Source: Bacteroidales bacterium (GTDB taxonomy: Bacteria; Bacteroidota; Bacteroidia; Bacteroidales; Muribaculaceae). From it: 23,704 bases of DNA. Position 1 is the stretch's first letter. The number at the start of each line of letters is the position of its first letter. The position numbers and the translations under genes are program-made. Below, piece by piece: positions 4,736 through 12,907 of this stretch. The stretch lies in NCBI GenBank assembly GCA_004557565.1, contig SFGS01000033.1:1-23704 (forward strand). The letters run 5' to 3'. The notes beneath the pieces were generated by a model. It worked only from the letters and a program-made list of their open reading frames with translations, had not been told where the DNA came from and made no database searches.

Positions 4736-7700
4736 TTTTGTGCAAATTCAAGCCATTTTTCGTTGGAAATGTCGGGTTTGAACTTACTGTTCGCTTTTGT
4801 GTCGTTGAGTTGCTGCATGAGCATCAATCCCTTTCTTGCAATATTGTATGCGCCATTGGCATCGGCATCTTGTGGCAATTTCTCACCACTTCGGCGAGAG
4901 TCGAAAAACTCTCCATCTTTGTTTTTGACAGGAGATATGATGTAGTCGTCGCCAGTGGTTGAGTTGCTGTTACGCATTTGCAGCGTGAGGCGGAGCAGGT
5001 GATGGAGTTCTTTGAAGAATGAAGCATCATTTTGCTTCACTATTTGCGCTTTAATGTTGCCTTGAATGTTGATACCGGCTTGGGCGAACAACTCTTTAAA
5101 TGCTGGGGCGAGTGCTATAGTTTTTGACTCGAAATGCCCATCTTTGGCTCGCTGGGTAAGGATTCTTTCGCCAAAAGTGCAGATATTCCATTGCTGTTTA
5201 CCACCTTTGCTTGAGGTGTAGAAATTCGCATAGTTGGTTTTAAACTCAAAGTATTCTTCTGCTTCATTGTAGCGAATACTGTCGAATTTACTAAAGAAAG
5301 TCTGTGAACTTTCTATGTTTTCATATTTACACTTCAGCATTGGCACAAAACCTGTGGTGGGGTCGATTTTACTGGTGCACCACGCTGGCACGTAGAAGAT
5401 AAACCCACACTGGCGAACAATTCCAGATTGGTATTTGTTGTAATTTTCAAACGTGTCGGCAAGTTGAATGGCGTGGAGTGCGCCTCCATTTTCTGTAGGG
5501 GCTTTATCTTTGTCCACAATGTAACCCAGTTTGTCGATGAGCATTTTCTCAAACTTCTGATACACAGATTTCTCAATGCCGCCACGAATTTGCATAAATG
5601 AGCGATTGAGGTTTTCAAGCACCACAATGGCATCTTCTTTCAGCATCAGTTTCACGATTTCGTGCACCACCAAACTCATATAGCCTTCTTTTAGTTCTTT
5701 GATGTTTTGTATGGTGCTCCAGTTGCGGCGCGCTTCTTGTCGGTCGCCTTCTCTGTTATGAAGAATGGCGTGGAAGTCTTGCTTGAACTCGGTATTGTTG
5801 GGGTTGCTGGCAATATTATTAAGTGAAATCTGCTTTTTGATATTTCCGTCCAAGTCCACCATCACTAAATAGAGCAAGTTGCGCTCTCCACGGTCGATGC
5901 CAATGATGTGGCGCACGCCATTTTCCTTTAAGAAAGTGCGCACTTCATCGTTGAACATTGATGGCTTCGGCTGCTTGAAGTTGAGCGTGATGGGTGCATG
6001 GAATTCAAATTGGTCTTTAGTGTAACGACGGTCTTTGAAAAGGTCGTAGCCGAAAGTACTACTGGGCTTATTCTTCTTGTTGTACTCGCTCTTGTTCTCA
6101 ATTGGCCGATTTGCCAAGTGGGTAGGGCCTGTGCATTTGATGCTGGAAGGTCGGAAGAAGATTTCTGCTTCTCCGTTGAGTTTATAGACCACATTGCTCA
6201 GATTTTCTTCATCAAATAGCATTCGCCAATAGATGGTGTGCAAATTAGGCTTCCCTTTACTGTATGGAGAGAAATCTTTGCTGTAAATTTGGAAAAGATA
6301 CAGGCAGCCCTCATTCACCAATTGATGAATGAAATCGGCAGAAACTCTCTCAAATGTGACTTTGTAAAGAAAGTTGTTGAGTTCTTGATAGAAAAGCGGG
6401 AGGTCGCTGTATGAGTCGATGTTGCGCTCAATTTCTGAAAAGTCGTAATTTGCCGTGCTCTTATACGCTTTCAAAAATTGCAAGCAGAAGTGCTTCCAAG
6501 TGGATAGCGCATTGCTGAAACCTTTTTGATCGCCAGTCTTTTCTAAATATTCTTTTTGGAATTTCTTTTTACCGTCGTAAGTGATATTATTTAAATCAAA
6601 AATCTCTTTTGTGATGGTGATGGGCGAAGTGAAGGTTTTGCTATCGAATAAAGTGAAGTCGGCGCATGATTTGGCGAAATGCTCTTTTACTTTGTTTAAT
6701 TGGGTTGAGCACTTGGGAATCATTGTGGTGGCATCTTTAAAAAATTTATACACCATCTTCTCGTAACATTCTCCCTCGCATGGCCATATGTTGTTCAGAA
6801 TATTGGCTGAATTATTGTTGAACACTCCCAAATAATACAGTCCATCTTTCCTTAAAATGATTGACGCGTTGTCTTTTTCTTTATTTTCGTCCCAACCTTT
6901 CAGAAGTGTGACATTTTCGAAGTTGATTTTGAATTTTTCGGTGGAGTATGGCTTTTTGGTCAAGAAATTCCTTACCTTATTATAAAGGGGAGTGATTACT
7001 TGTTCGAACTGCTCGAATGAGGGAGTGAACTCGCCATAAAAGTTCTCATCTTTTTCGCTTTCATCGCCATTGCCCAAAAGAAGTGCCACAAACCATTGGT
7101 ATTCTTTGATGAGGTCTAATAGCGATTTTATTGTAGCCACATTAGATTGTAGATATTCAGTGGTGCATTTGTCGGGTTCGGGGAAAGCCTTTTCAAACTC
7201 GGAAAATGCTATCTTAATCTTGTCGGGAATACTGATTTCTTGGCGTTCGGGCTTGTCGGTTTCTCCCAATGCCATAAAGTAATTCTCTATGGGCGCACCT
7301 TTTTCAAACGAATTAATAGCACCTAAACTGATGCTTGTTACCGTTTTGAGATACTTGTCCTTGTTTTTCTGATAAGTGGCGGGCTTCGTTTTCCCTCTTG
7401 GGTGCTCTTTTTCCCAATTTTCGGCAATGGTGTCGGCAATGAGGGAGTGAGAGCCAAAGTGGCGTGCAGAAACCAGTGATGAATCTTTGCCCACCTTGAT
7501 GAATATGCCATCAAGGTTGTAGTCGTTGAGCGACTTTAAAAGGGTGGATATTTTGCTGATTTGCGCAGAAATCACGTTGTTGTAAGCATCGAATATGGCA
7601 TGTATGGCTTCTGGTGCTTTCTTGAAATCTTCTATAACGAACGACACTTTTTCACGGTCGCTCAAAATTTGGTTGAACAGGGGCTTTAGCAGAGGAATTC

Positions 7701-8529
7701 TATCGCCCTTGTCGCATATCTGATTGTGTTCGTTGATGTATTGGTTGATGCCTTTGATTTCCTTATTCTTACTTTCAACCGTGCGTCCGCCAATCACGGC
7801 ATTGTATCTCTCAATGTCGGCTTGGCACAGAGTGTGGGTGAAATTGTCGAGGCTAAAAAGTTGTTTGATGCTCTTTCCGCAAAGAATATCATTGAAATCG
7901 CTCTCTATTGCCATGATAATGCTATCAGGGAGTGTGGATTTCACTTTGCTTGAAAAAATAGTGTGATTATCGAAAAACTTCATCAAATTCTGATTGACAA
8001 TGCGATGAGAGATAGCGGTCGATTTCTCTTCACCACTGTAAATGTTCTTTCTGTTGTTGTGGAAATTGACAAAGTAAGAGACGAACTTCTTAAAATTATT
8101 AACAATGCTTTTATCTTGCTCATCTGTTAAGAAGTTTGGGAGAATCTCTGTGATCATCTCCTTTTTAAACATCTTTTCATAACGCTTGTCTTTAGTGAAA
8201 GCGTTGGCGATTGTTTTGCGCAAAGCCGCTTGAATGTCTTTGATGTTTTTCTTGCGTTCAGGGTCGCTTCCACGGTTGGCATACCAGTCGTAAAGAGATT
8301 CGATTTGGCAAAGTGGCAATTCAAGTGACGACAGGATTTCGGCGATGAACAATTTATGGTATTCATCAATAAAACCTTTGATTTTTTTGTATTCATTTTC
8401 TCGGCGTTCATCATTTTCAATGAATTGACCGCGCTTAATGAATTCTTCAGTTTTACCAATAGGAATAAGTTTAAACCTTAAAGTTTTGGAAATCTGATAC
8501 TTGTTTGTGAAATCAGAGAGGTGTTTCAT
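4732..8529 (-). CDS. cas12a: Cas12a (Cpf1), type V-A CRISPR effector nuclease
   Basis: The protein is 1265 aa, within the family range of about 1200-1350. It processes pre-crRNA and cuts T-rich-PAM DNA. The N-terminus NKYQISKTLRFKLIPIGKT is typical. RuvC-I is IIGIDRGER (Asp879), the bridge helix has Trp937, RuvC-II is VVLENLN (Glu972), the Nuc arginine is in LQMRNSN (Arg1186), and RuvC-III is DADANGAYNIA (Asp1223), so the DNase looks intact. The likely crRNA-processing residues are His804, Lys813 and Lys832, by alignment from memory with FnCas12a 843/852/869. PAM-side residues are Lys550, Asn554 and Lys606, with Lys544 just before GWD where AsCas12a has Ser542. The gene is visibly more AT-rich than the sugar genes to its right, consistent with transfer. 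Start ATG at 8529; the stop overlaps the cas4 remnant. Confidence 0.98.
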   Translation of the reverse strand: MKHLSDFTNKYQISKTLRFKLIPIGKTEEFIKRGQFIENDERRENEYKKIKGFIDEYHKLFIAEILSSLELPLCQIESLYDWYANRGSDPERKKNIKDIQAALRKTIANAFTKDKRYEKMFKKEMITEILPNFLTDEQDKSIVNNFKKFVSYFVNFHNNRKNIYSGEEKSTAISHRIVNQNLMKFFDNHTIFSSKVKSTLPDSIIMAIESDFNDILCGKSIKQLFSLDNFTHTLCQADIERYNAVIGGRTVESKNKEIKGINQYINEHNQICDKGDRIPLLKPLFNQILSDREKVSFVIEDFKKAPEAIHAIFDAYNNVISAQISKISTLLKSLNDYNLDGIFIKVGKDSSLVSARHFGSHSLIADTIAENWEKEHPRGKTKPATYQKNKDKYLKTVTSISLGAINSFEKGAPIENYFMALGETDKPERQEISIPDKIKIAFSEFEKAFPEPDKCTTEYLQSNVATIKSLLDLIKEYQWFVALLLGNGDESEKDENFYGEFTPSFEQFEQVITPLYNKVRNFLTKKPYSTEKFKINFENVTLLKGWDENKEKDNASIILRKDGLYYLGVFNNNSANILNNIWPCEGECYEKMVYKFFKDATTMIPKCSTQLNKVKEHFAKSCADFTLFDSKTFTSPITITKEIFDLNNITYDGKKKFQKEYLEKTGDQKGFSNALSTWKHFCLQFLKAYKSTANYDFSEIERNIDSYSDLPLFYQELNNFLYKVTFERVSADFIHQLVNEGCLYLFQIYSKDFSPYSKGKPNLHTIYWRMLFDEENLSNVVYKLNGEAEIFFRPSSIKCTGPTHLANRPIENKSEYNKKNKPSSTFGYDLFKDRRYTKDQFEFHAPITLNFKQPKPSMFNDEVRTFLKENGVRHIIGIDRGERNLLYLVMVDLDGNIKKQISLNNIASNPNNTEFKQDFHAILHNREGDRQEARRNWSTIQNIKELKEGYMSLVVHEIVKLMLKEDAIVVLENLNRSFMQIRGGIEKSVYQKFEKMLIDKLGYIVDKDKAPTENGGALHAIQLADTFENYNKYQSGIVRQCGFIFYVPAWCTSKIDPTTGFVPMLKCKYENIESSQTFFSKFDSIRYNEAEEYFEFKTNYANFYTSSKGGKQQWNICTFGERILTQRAKDGHFESKTIALAPAFKELFAQAGINIQGNIKAQIVKQNDASFFKELHHLLRLTLQMRNSNSTTGDDYIISPVKNKDGEFFDSRRSGEKLPQDADANGAYNIARKGLMLMQQLNDTKANSKFKPDISNEKWLEFAQK

Positions 8530-8573
8530 AATTGCTGTAGTTTAGTTGGTTTATTGTGTGTGTTAGTTACCCT

Positions 8574-8581
8574 CAAAGGTA
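8574..8581 (-). promoter_or_regulatory. -7 box of cas12a
   Basis: On the minus strand TACCTTTG matches TAnnTTTG, 44 bp before the cas12a ATG, giving a leader of roughly 38 nt. No good -33 match is seen. Confidence 0.5.
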
Positions 8582-8664
8582 GTGATAATTTTTTTGAAAA
8601 GCGATTGTTTTGTGAGGATTTTTTGTTGAATCGGTTGAATCTGTGTGAGGGTAGGGGGTGGGGG

Positions 8665-8679
8665 TGCAATCGTTTGCAT
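8665..8679. promoter_or_regulatory. LacI-type operator candidate upstream of galM
   Basis: TGCAATCGTTTGCAT is a pseudo-palindrome with a central CG, the usual shape of LacI-family operators. It is the reverse complement of the site at 14625-14640. It lies about 56 bp upstream of the galM -7 box, too far for simple promoter occlusion, and is embedded between G-rich blocks (8648-8664, 8690-8707). It is also about 85 bp upstream of the cas12a -7 box on the other strand. Confidence 0.6.
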
Positions 8680-8710
8680 TGATTTTTTTGGGGGTAGGGG
8701 GGAGGGAGTG

Positions 8711-8742
8711 TTGGAGGCGGTGGGGATTTGTTTGTATATTTG
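8711..8742 (+). promoter_or_regulatory. Promoter of the galM-permease operon
   Basis: TTG at 8711-8713 and TATATTTG at 8735-8742 with 21 bp between them. The predicted start near 8749 gives a 30-nt leader before the ATG at 8779. Confidence 0.65.
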
Positions 8743-8778
8743 TGGTCAGTAAATTAGCTTCTAAAACTACATAAACGC

Positions 8779-9825
8779 ATGAAGATTACTCAATGTGTGG
8801 CTGCCTCGGAAAGGGGCGAAATCGCCATCTATACACTTACCAACGCTGCTGGGGCTTCGGTGAAACTATCGGCTCTCGGCGCTGGCATTCTCTCTATCGT
8901 GGTGCCTGACCGCGAGGGGAATATGGCTGATGTGGCTCTGGGTTATGCCGATGCCGCGCAATATATCAGCGACGGCCCTTGCATGGGCAAAATCCCCGGT
9001 CGCTACGCCAACCGCATTGCTGGCGGCAAGTTCACTCTCGATGGCGTGGATTATCAACTTGAAATCAACAATGGCCCTAATGCGCTGCACGGCGGTAGCG
9101 AGGGCTTCTACAATAAGATTTGGGACAGTGAGGCTACGGCGCAAGGCGTGGTGTTTACGCTGGTGAGCCCCGACGGCGACGCTGGTTATCCCGGCACGCT
9201 CACGGTGAGGGCTGAATACACTTGGAGCGACGATTGCGAGCTTCGCCTGTGCATCAGTGCCACCACCGACCGTAAGACGGTGGTCAACCTCACCAATCAC
9301 ACTTATTTCAACCTCCGTGGCGAGGCATCGGGCTCGGTGCTTGATGAGCAACTGCAACTCAACTGCTCGAAATATCTGGTGACCGACGAAAACCTTACGC
9401 CCACTGGTGAAATGGCTCCTGTGGCTGGCACACCGATGGACTTCACCAAGGCGAAGTCGCTGGGCGAGGATATTCGCAAGCCGTTTGCCGCGCTGGCTTT
9501 CGGTAAGGGCTACGACAACTGCTATGTGATTGACGGCTACAAAAAGGGCGAGATGGCGCTTGCCGCTGTGCTGACCGACGAGGTGAGCGGCCGCACGCTT
9601 GAAGTGCTCACCACACAGCCAGCGGTGCAAATCTACACCGGCAACTGGCTGATGGGCTGCCCTGCCACCAAGAGCGGCAACCGCACCTACCTTGACTACG
9701 ACGGTGTGGCAATCGAGTGCCAGGGTATGCCCGACGCGCCCAACCACGCCAATTTCCCCAGCCAAGTGCTTGACAAGGGTGAGCAGTATGCCCAACGCAT
9801 TGTGTTCAGATTCTCAACTAAGTAA
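8779..9825 (+). CDS. galM: Galactose mutarotase (aldose 1-epimerase)
   Basis: The protein is 348 aa, normal for GalM. It interconverts alpha and beta anomers of aldoses in the cytoplasm (no signal peptide). Family motifs are clear: GRYANRI (Arg75), NALHGG (His104), LTNHTYFNL (catalytic acid His174), GYDNCYV (Asp246) and AIECQ (catalytic base Glu313). It is the first gene of an operon with a GPH-type sugar permease 20 bp downstream. In this context it probably equilibrates glucose anomers: SusB-type alpha-glucosidases are inverting and release beta-glucose. A LacI-type operator candidate upstream matches one before the alpha-glucan operon, suggesting shared control. Confidence 0.95.
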   Translation: MKITQCVAASERGEIAIYTLTNAAGASVKLSALGAGILSIVVPDREGNMADVALGYADAAQYISDGPCMGKIPGRYANRIAGGKFTLDGVDYQLEINNGPNALHGGSEGFYNKIWDSEATAQGVVFTLVSPDGDAGYPGTLTVRAEYTWSDDCELRLCISATTDRKTVVNLTNHTYFNLRGEASGSVLDEQLQLNCSKYLVTDENLTPTGEMAPVAGTPMDFTKAKSLGEDIRKPFAALAFGKGYDNCYVIDGYKKGEMALAAVLTDEVSGRTLEVLTTQPAVQIYTGNWLMGCPATKSGNRTYLDYDGVAIECQGMPDAPNHANFPSQVLDKGEQYAQRIVFRFSTK

Positions 9826-9845
9826 CTTCAAAACCATAAAGATAT

Positions 9846-11153
9846 ATGCTTAAAACAAAACCTGATTTGAGTTTTGCGAAACTGTTTAACATCAGTTTCG
9901 GATTTTTCGGGGTGCAGATTGCGTATGCACTTCAGAGTGCCAACATCAGCCGCATCTTCGCCACCCTCGGAGCCGACCCACACGATTTGAGTTTCTTCTG
10001 GATTCTTCCACCACTCATGGGTATGCTCGTTCAGCCTCTCGTGGGCTATTTCAGTGATAAAACATGGTGCCGCTTCGGCCGCCGCATTCCTTACCTGTTT
10101 GTGGGCGCGTTTGTGGCAGTGCTCGTGATGTGTTTGCTCCCCAACGCCGGATCGTTTGGCTTGGCAGTGAGCGGAGCGATGGTGTTTGGCTTGATAGCCC
10201 TCATGTTCCTCGACACCAGCATCAACATGGCGATGCAGCCCTTCAAGATGATGGTGGGCGACCTCGTGAACGAAAAGCAGAAAACTAAGGCGTATAGCAT
10301 TCAGTCGTTTTTGTGCAACGCCGGCTCTATCGTGGGCTATGTGTTCCCGCTGCTGTTTACCGCCATCGGTATTTCCAACATTGCGCCAAAGGGCCAAGTG
10401 CCACCATCGGTGATTTGGTCGTTCTATATTGGTGCCGCAATCCTCATTCTATGTGTGGTTTACACCATGATGAATGTGCGCGAAATGCCACCCGAAGAAT
10501 TTGCGCAATATCAGATTAAGACCGAGGAAGCCGCCGATGGCAAGGCTTCGAAGAAAGAGCCAGAAGGCGCATGGAAGGTGTTCTTCCAAGTGGGCGTGGT
10601 TCAATTCTTCTGCTGGGCAGCGTTCCTCTACATGTGGACCTACACCAACGGCTCCATCGCCGAGACCGTATGGCAGACCAGCGACACCGCAAGCCACGCC
10701 TATCAGGCTGCCGGCAACTGGGTGGGCGTGATTTTCGCCGTTCAGGCAGTGGGCAGCGTGATTTGGGCAGTGGTGCTTCCTATGTTTAAGAGCCCAAAAC
10801 TGGCTTACGCGCTCAGTTTGGTGATTGGCGCTGTGGGCTTCGCCCTTGTGCCATACTGCACCAACCAGTATATGCTGTTTGTGCCTTACTTCCTGATTGG
10901 TTGCGCATGGGCAGCGATGCTCGCCATGCCGTTCACATTCGTGACCAACGCATTTGAGGGCAGCTCACGCATGGGCACCGTGCTTGGCTTGTTTAACTGC
11001 ACCATCTGTTTGCCACAGATTGCGGCAGCTGCCACAGGTGGCTTCGTGATGCACCTCGTGGGCAGTTCACAGCCTAATATGCTCACTTTGGCAGGTGTTT
11101 ACCTTGTGATAGCCGCTGCCTTTGTGTTTATCATCAAAACAAAGAAACCATAA
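9846..11153 (+). CDS. GPH/MFS family sugar permease, MalT-like
   Basis: The protein is 435 aa with about twelve hydrophobic segments, an inner-membrane secondary transporter. The N-terminus (LFNISFGFFGVQIAYALQSA) and the MFS loop-2/3 motif GYFSDKTWCRFGRRIPY (residues 67-83) fit the SLC45/sucrose-maltose branch of GPH-type transporters. A charged cytoplasmic loop near residues 210-240 (KTEEAADGKASKKEPEG) separates the two halves. The pairing with galM and the nearby alpha-glucan operon point to maltose, a malto-oligosaccharide or glucose as substrate; the substrate is inference. The gene ends with a hairpin terminator. Confidence 0.85.
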   Translation: MLKTKPDLSFAKLFNISFGFFGVQIAYALQSANISRIFATLGADPHDLSFFWILPPLMGMLVQPLVGYFSDKTWCRFGRRIPYLFVGAFVAVLVMCLLPNAGSFGLAVSGAMVFGLIALMFLDTSINMAMQPFKMMVGDLVNEKQKTKAYSIQSFLCNAGSIVGYVFPLLFTAIGISNIAPKGQVPPSVIWSFYIGAAILILCVVYTMMNVREMPPEEFAQYQIKTEEAADGKASKKEPEGAWKVFFQVGVVQFFCWAAFLYMWTYTNGSIAETVWQTSDTASHAYQAAGNWVGVIFAVQAVGSVIWAVVLPMFKSPKLAYALSLVIGAVGFALVPYCTNQYMLFVPYFLIGCAWAAMLAMPFTFVTNAFEGSSRMGTVLGLFNCTICLPQIAAAATGGFVMHLVGSSQPNMLTLAGVYLVIAAAFVFIIKTKKP

Positions 11154-11178
11154 GAGATAGCAATAGTTTTTTTCAAGG

Positions 11179-11225
11179 AAAGGCTCCGAAGAAAGTGGTA
11201 CCCACCCATCCTCGGAGCCTTTTTC
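11179..11225 (+). terminator. Terminator of the galM-permease operon
   Basis: AAAGGCTCCGA (11179-11189) pairs with TCGGAGCCTTT (11212-11222), an 11-bp perfect stem with a 22-nt loop, followed by more T. It lies 26 bp after the permease stop. The A-run on the other side would let it also work leftward for the ATPase gene that converges on it. Confidence 0.75.
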
Positions 11226-11227
11226 TT

Positions 11228-11480
11228 CACACGAATCCCCGCTTTTGTGGTGTTTTTTGGGCTCACACGGATCCCACAGATTCCACTGATTTTTTGATGG
11301 TGGGAAATCTCACGGAGGTTGGTGGGCATTTTAGGCCCACACGGATTTCGCTTTTGTGGGTGGATTTGGGCTCACACCGATTCAACAGATTCAACAAGAA
11401 TATTCGCACGGATTCAGGAAAAAAATGATTCGTGAAATTCGTGGGATTCGTGGTTTTCTATCAGCCACAAATGAGCACAA
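11228..11480. repeat. Degenerate intergenic repeats, no gene
   Basis: A mosaic of related phrases: CGCTTTTGTGG...TTGGGCTCACAC appears at about 11239 and 11348, and CACACGGATT / CAGATTCAACA variants recur, then ATTCGTG repeats from about 11430. Similar phrases occur at 3058-3140 and 12795-12885. Short open frames here are fragments of the repeats. This looks like decayed intergenic repeat sequence typical of these genomes. Confidence 0.55.
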
Positions 11481-11507
11481 ATTATCACGAATTATTTTTC
11501 CATGTTC

Positions 11508-11550
11508 CGATAGCTGCGCCCTTTCTATGGATTTTTAGGTAGAAAGGGCG
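11508..11550. repeat. Single copy of the GCGCCCTTTCTA hairpin repeat
   Basis: CGCCCTTTCTA (11517-11527) and TAGAAAGGGCG (11540-11550) form a perfect 11-bp stem with a 12-nt loop. The element is the same as the tandem copies at 14410-14534. It sits 14 bp beyond the stop of the leftward ATPase gene and could act as a terminator-like or REP-like hairpin, though no U-run follows. Confidence 0.8.
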
Positions 11551-11563
11551 TGGGTATGGGCGA

Positions 11564-12688
11564 TTATTGTAGCCAGATGCCGAAGAAGCGGTCGTAAACT
11601 TCGTAGTGGTTGTTTTGGTCCAGTAGGAGTTCTTTCTCTACGAGGGTTTTTGTGCTGAGGCGTATGGTGCTGATGGCCCCAAGTTGATATTTCGCCACAA
11701 AGTTTTTCCCTGTGATTTCTCTGGCCGTGCCTTCGCTTGCCACTGCACGGAGCAGTTTGCGTTGGGCTGGCGTGATGAGGCGGACGAATGTTTGATATGT
11801 AGCCTCGTTTTCGGCAATCACATTTGCAATAGTGGCATCGACAAACTCTTCGGTGATTTCCTTTTGTGAGGTTTCAAATAAGCGGTTGAGAATCATCTGC
11901 ACATACCAGGTGTGGCCAAACAAAGAACTGTAAAGATGATTGAAGGCGGTGCTGTTTAGGATTTGACCATTCTGCTCCAGTTTTTTGTGGGCAAATTCGT
12001 AGTATGCCGCTTCGTTGATGCATCCAAGATTCATGATTTGCGTGCTTTGGAAAAATGGGCGGTTGGCAGAGACAAACATATTTTCAAGCACATGGCGTTG
12101 GCTTCCAGAGAACACGAACCGCACATTGTTCAGGTGCTGAATGTGGGCGCGAAGCAGTGCCTCCACTTGCTTATCGGCATAGCCGTCCACCACCTGAAAC
12201 TCATCGAACGCCACATAGCACTGCTTCCCCGAATCTTCCATATAGGCGAAAATTTCGGAGAGCGATTTTTCGGCGTTCACTGGTTGCACATCAAGCATAA
12301 TGTTGGGCTCGCCACTGATAGCGTCGAAACTGAATACGGGGCGTAGCGATGCAAAAAATTTGCTGATTTGCTTCACCACCTTTGTTTCCGAAGTGTCTAA
12401 AGTGCCGAGCACGGCCTCGCCCAACTTCTTCACCAGCGACGGCAGACTATCGGTTTGGTACAGGTCCACATAGTAGCAGTTGCCAGCCTTTGCGCTTTGG
12501 ATTTCGTGGAAAGCATGGCGCAGAAGCCCCGTTTTTCCCATACGGCGAGGGCTGATAAGCGTCACATTTCGCCCATTTCTCAGGGCGGAGATGAGTTTTT
12601 GGGTTTCTTCCACACGGTCGCAGAAATATTCTGGCGACACATAGCCCGACAGCAGAAAAGGGTTATACGGATAGTTTTCGTGTTTCAT
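11564..12688 (-). CDS. P-loop ATPase of the archaeal-type AAA group
   Basis: The protein is 374 aa from the ATG at 12688 (MKHENYPYNPF). An upstream in-frame ATG at 12727 lies within the palindrome tract of the leader and would add 13 unlikely residues. Walker A is SPRRMGKT (46-53) and Walker B is CYVAFDEF (157-164). The C-terminal region (about 290-374) looks like a winged helix (LRAVASEGTAREITGKNFVAKYQL). It belongs to the group of stand-alone ATPases common in Bacteroidales and archaea; no reaction beyond ATP binding can be assigned. It has its own promoter with three palindromic 14-bp units at the transcription start. Confidence 0.8.
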   Translation of the reverse strand: MKHENYPYNPFLLSGYVSPEYFCDRVEETQKLISALRNGRNVTLISPRRMGKTGLLRHAFHEIQSAKAGNCYYVDLYQTDSLPSLVKKLGEAVLGTLDTSETKVVKQISKFFASLRPVFSFDAISGEPNIMLDVQPVNAEKSLSEIFAYMEDSGKQCYVAFDEFQVVDGYADKQVEALLRAHIQHLNNVRFVFSGSQRHVLENMFVSANRPFFQSTQIMNLGCINEAAYYEFAHKKLEQNGQILNSTAFNHLYSSLFGHTWYVQMILNRLFETSQKEITEEFVDATIANVIAENEATYQTFVRLITPAQRKLLRAVASEGTAREITGKNFVAKYQLGAISTIRLSTKTLVEKELLLDQNNHYEVYDRFFGIWLQ

Positions 12689-12709
12689 AATCATACAAAT
12701 TTCGTTATA

Positions 12710-12750
12710 GCATAAATTGTGTAGCATAATTTATGCTGCATATTTTATGC
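12710..12750. repeat. Three 14-bp palindromic units at the ATPase promoter
   Basis: GCATAA begins at 12710, 12724 and 12738, an exact 14-bp period. The middle unit is the perfect palindrome AGCATAATTTATGCT (12723-12737); the right one is GCATATTTTATGC (12738-12750). The tract covers the predicted transcription start and most of the leader of the leftward ATPase gene, so it could be an operator array or a set of leader hairpins. Confidence 0.8.
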
Positions 12751-12755
12751 CATAG

Positions 12756-12787
12756 CAAAGTTACGCAAATATTATCGTATTTTCAAA
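12756..12787 (-). promoter_or_regulatory. Promoter of the 374-aa ATPase gene
   Basis: On the minus strand TTTG (12784-12787) and TAACTTTG (12756-12763) are 20 bp apart. The start site would be near 12749, at the edge of the palindrome tract. Confidence 0.65.
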
Positions 12788-12907
12788 GGATTCGACGAAG
12801 AATTATTTGTGCTAATTTGTGGAAATTTGTGGTTGAAATTATTACACGGATTCCACAAAAAATCTGTGTGATTCGTGCTGCCTGTGTTCGTTGTTTTTAT
12901 CTACGAA

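Noticed and set aside
4494..4751. 85-codon open frame as an intact small gene
   Set aside because: Its first half overlaps the cas12a end and the cas4 remnant in another frame; only the last ~43 codons look like a real protein (Cas2 end), so it is treated as a remnant.
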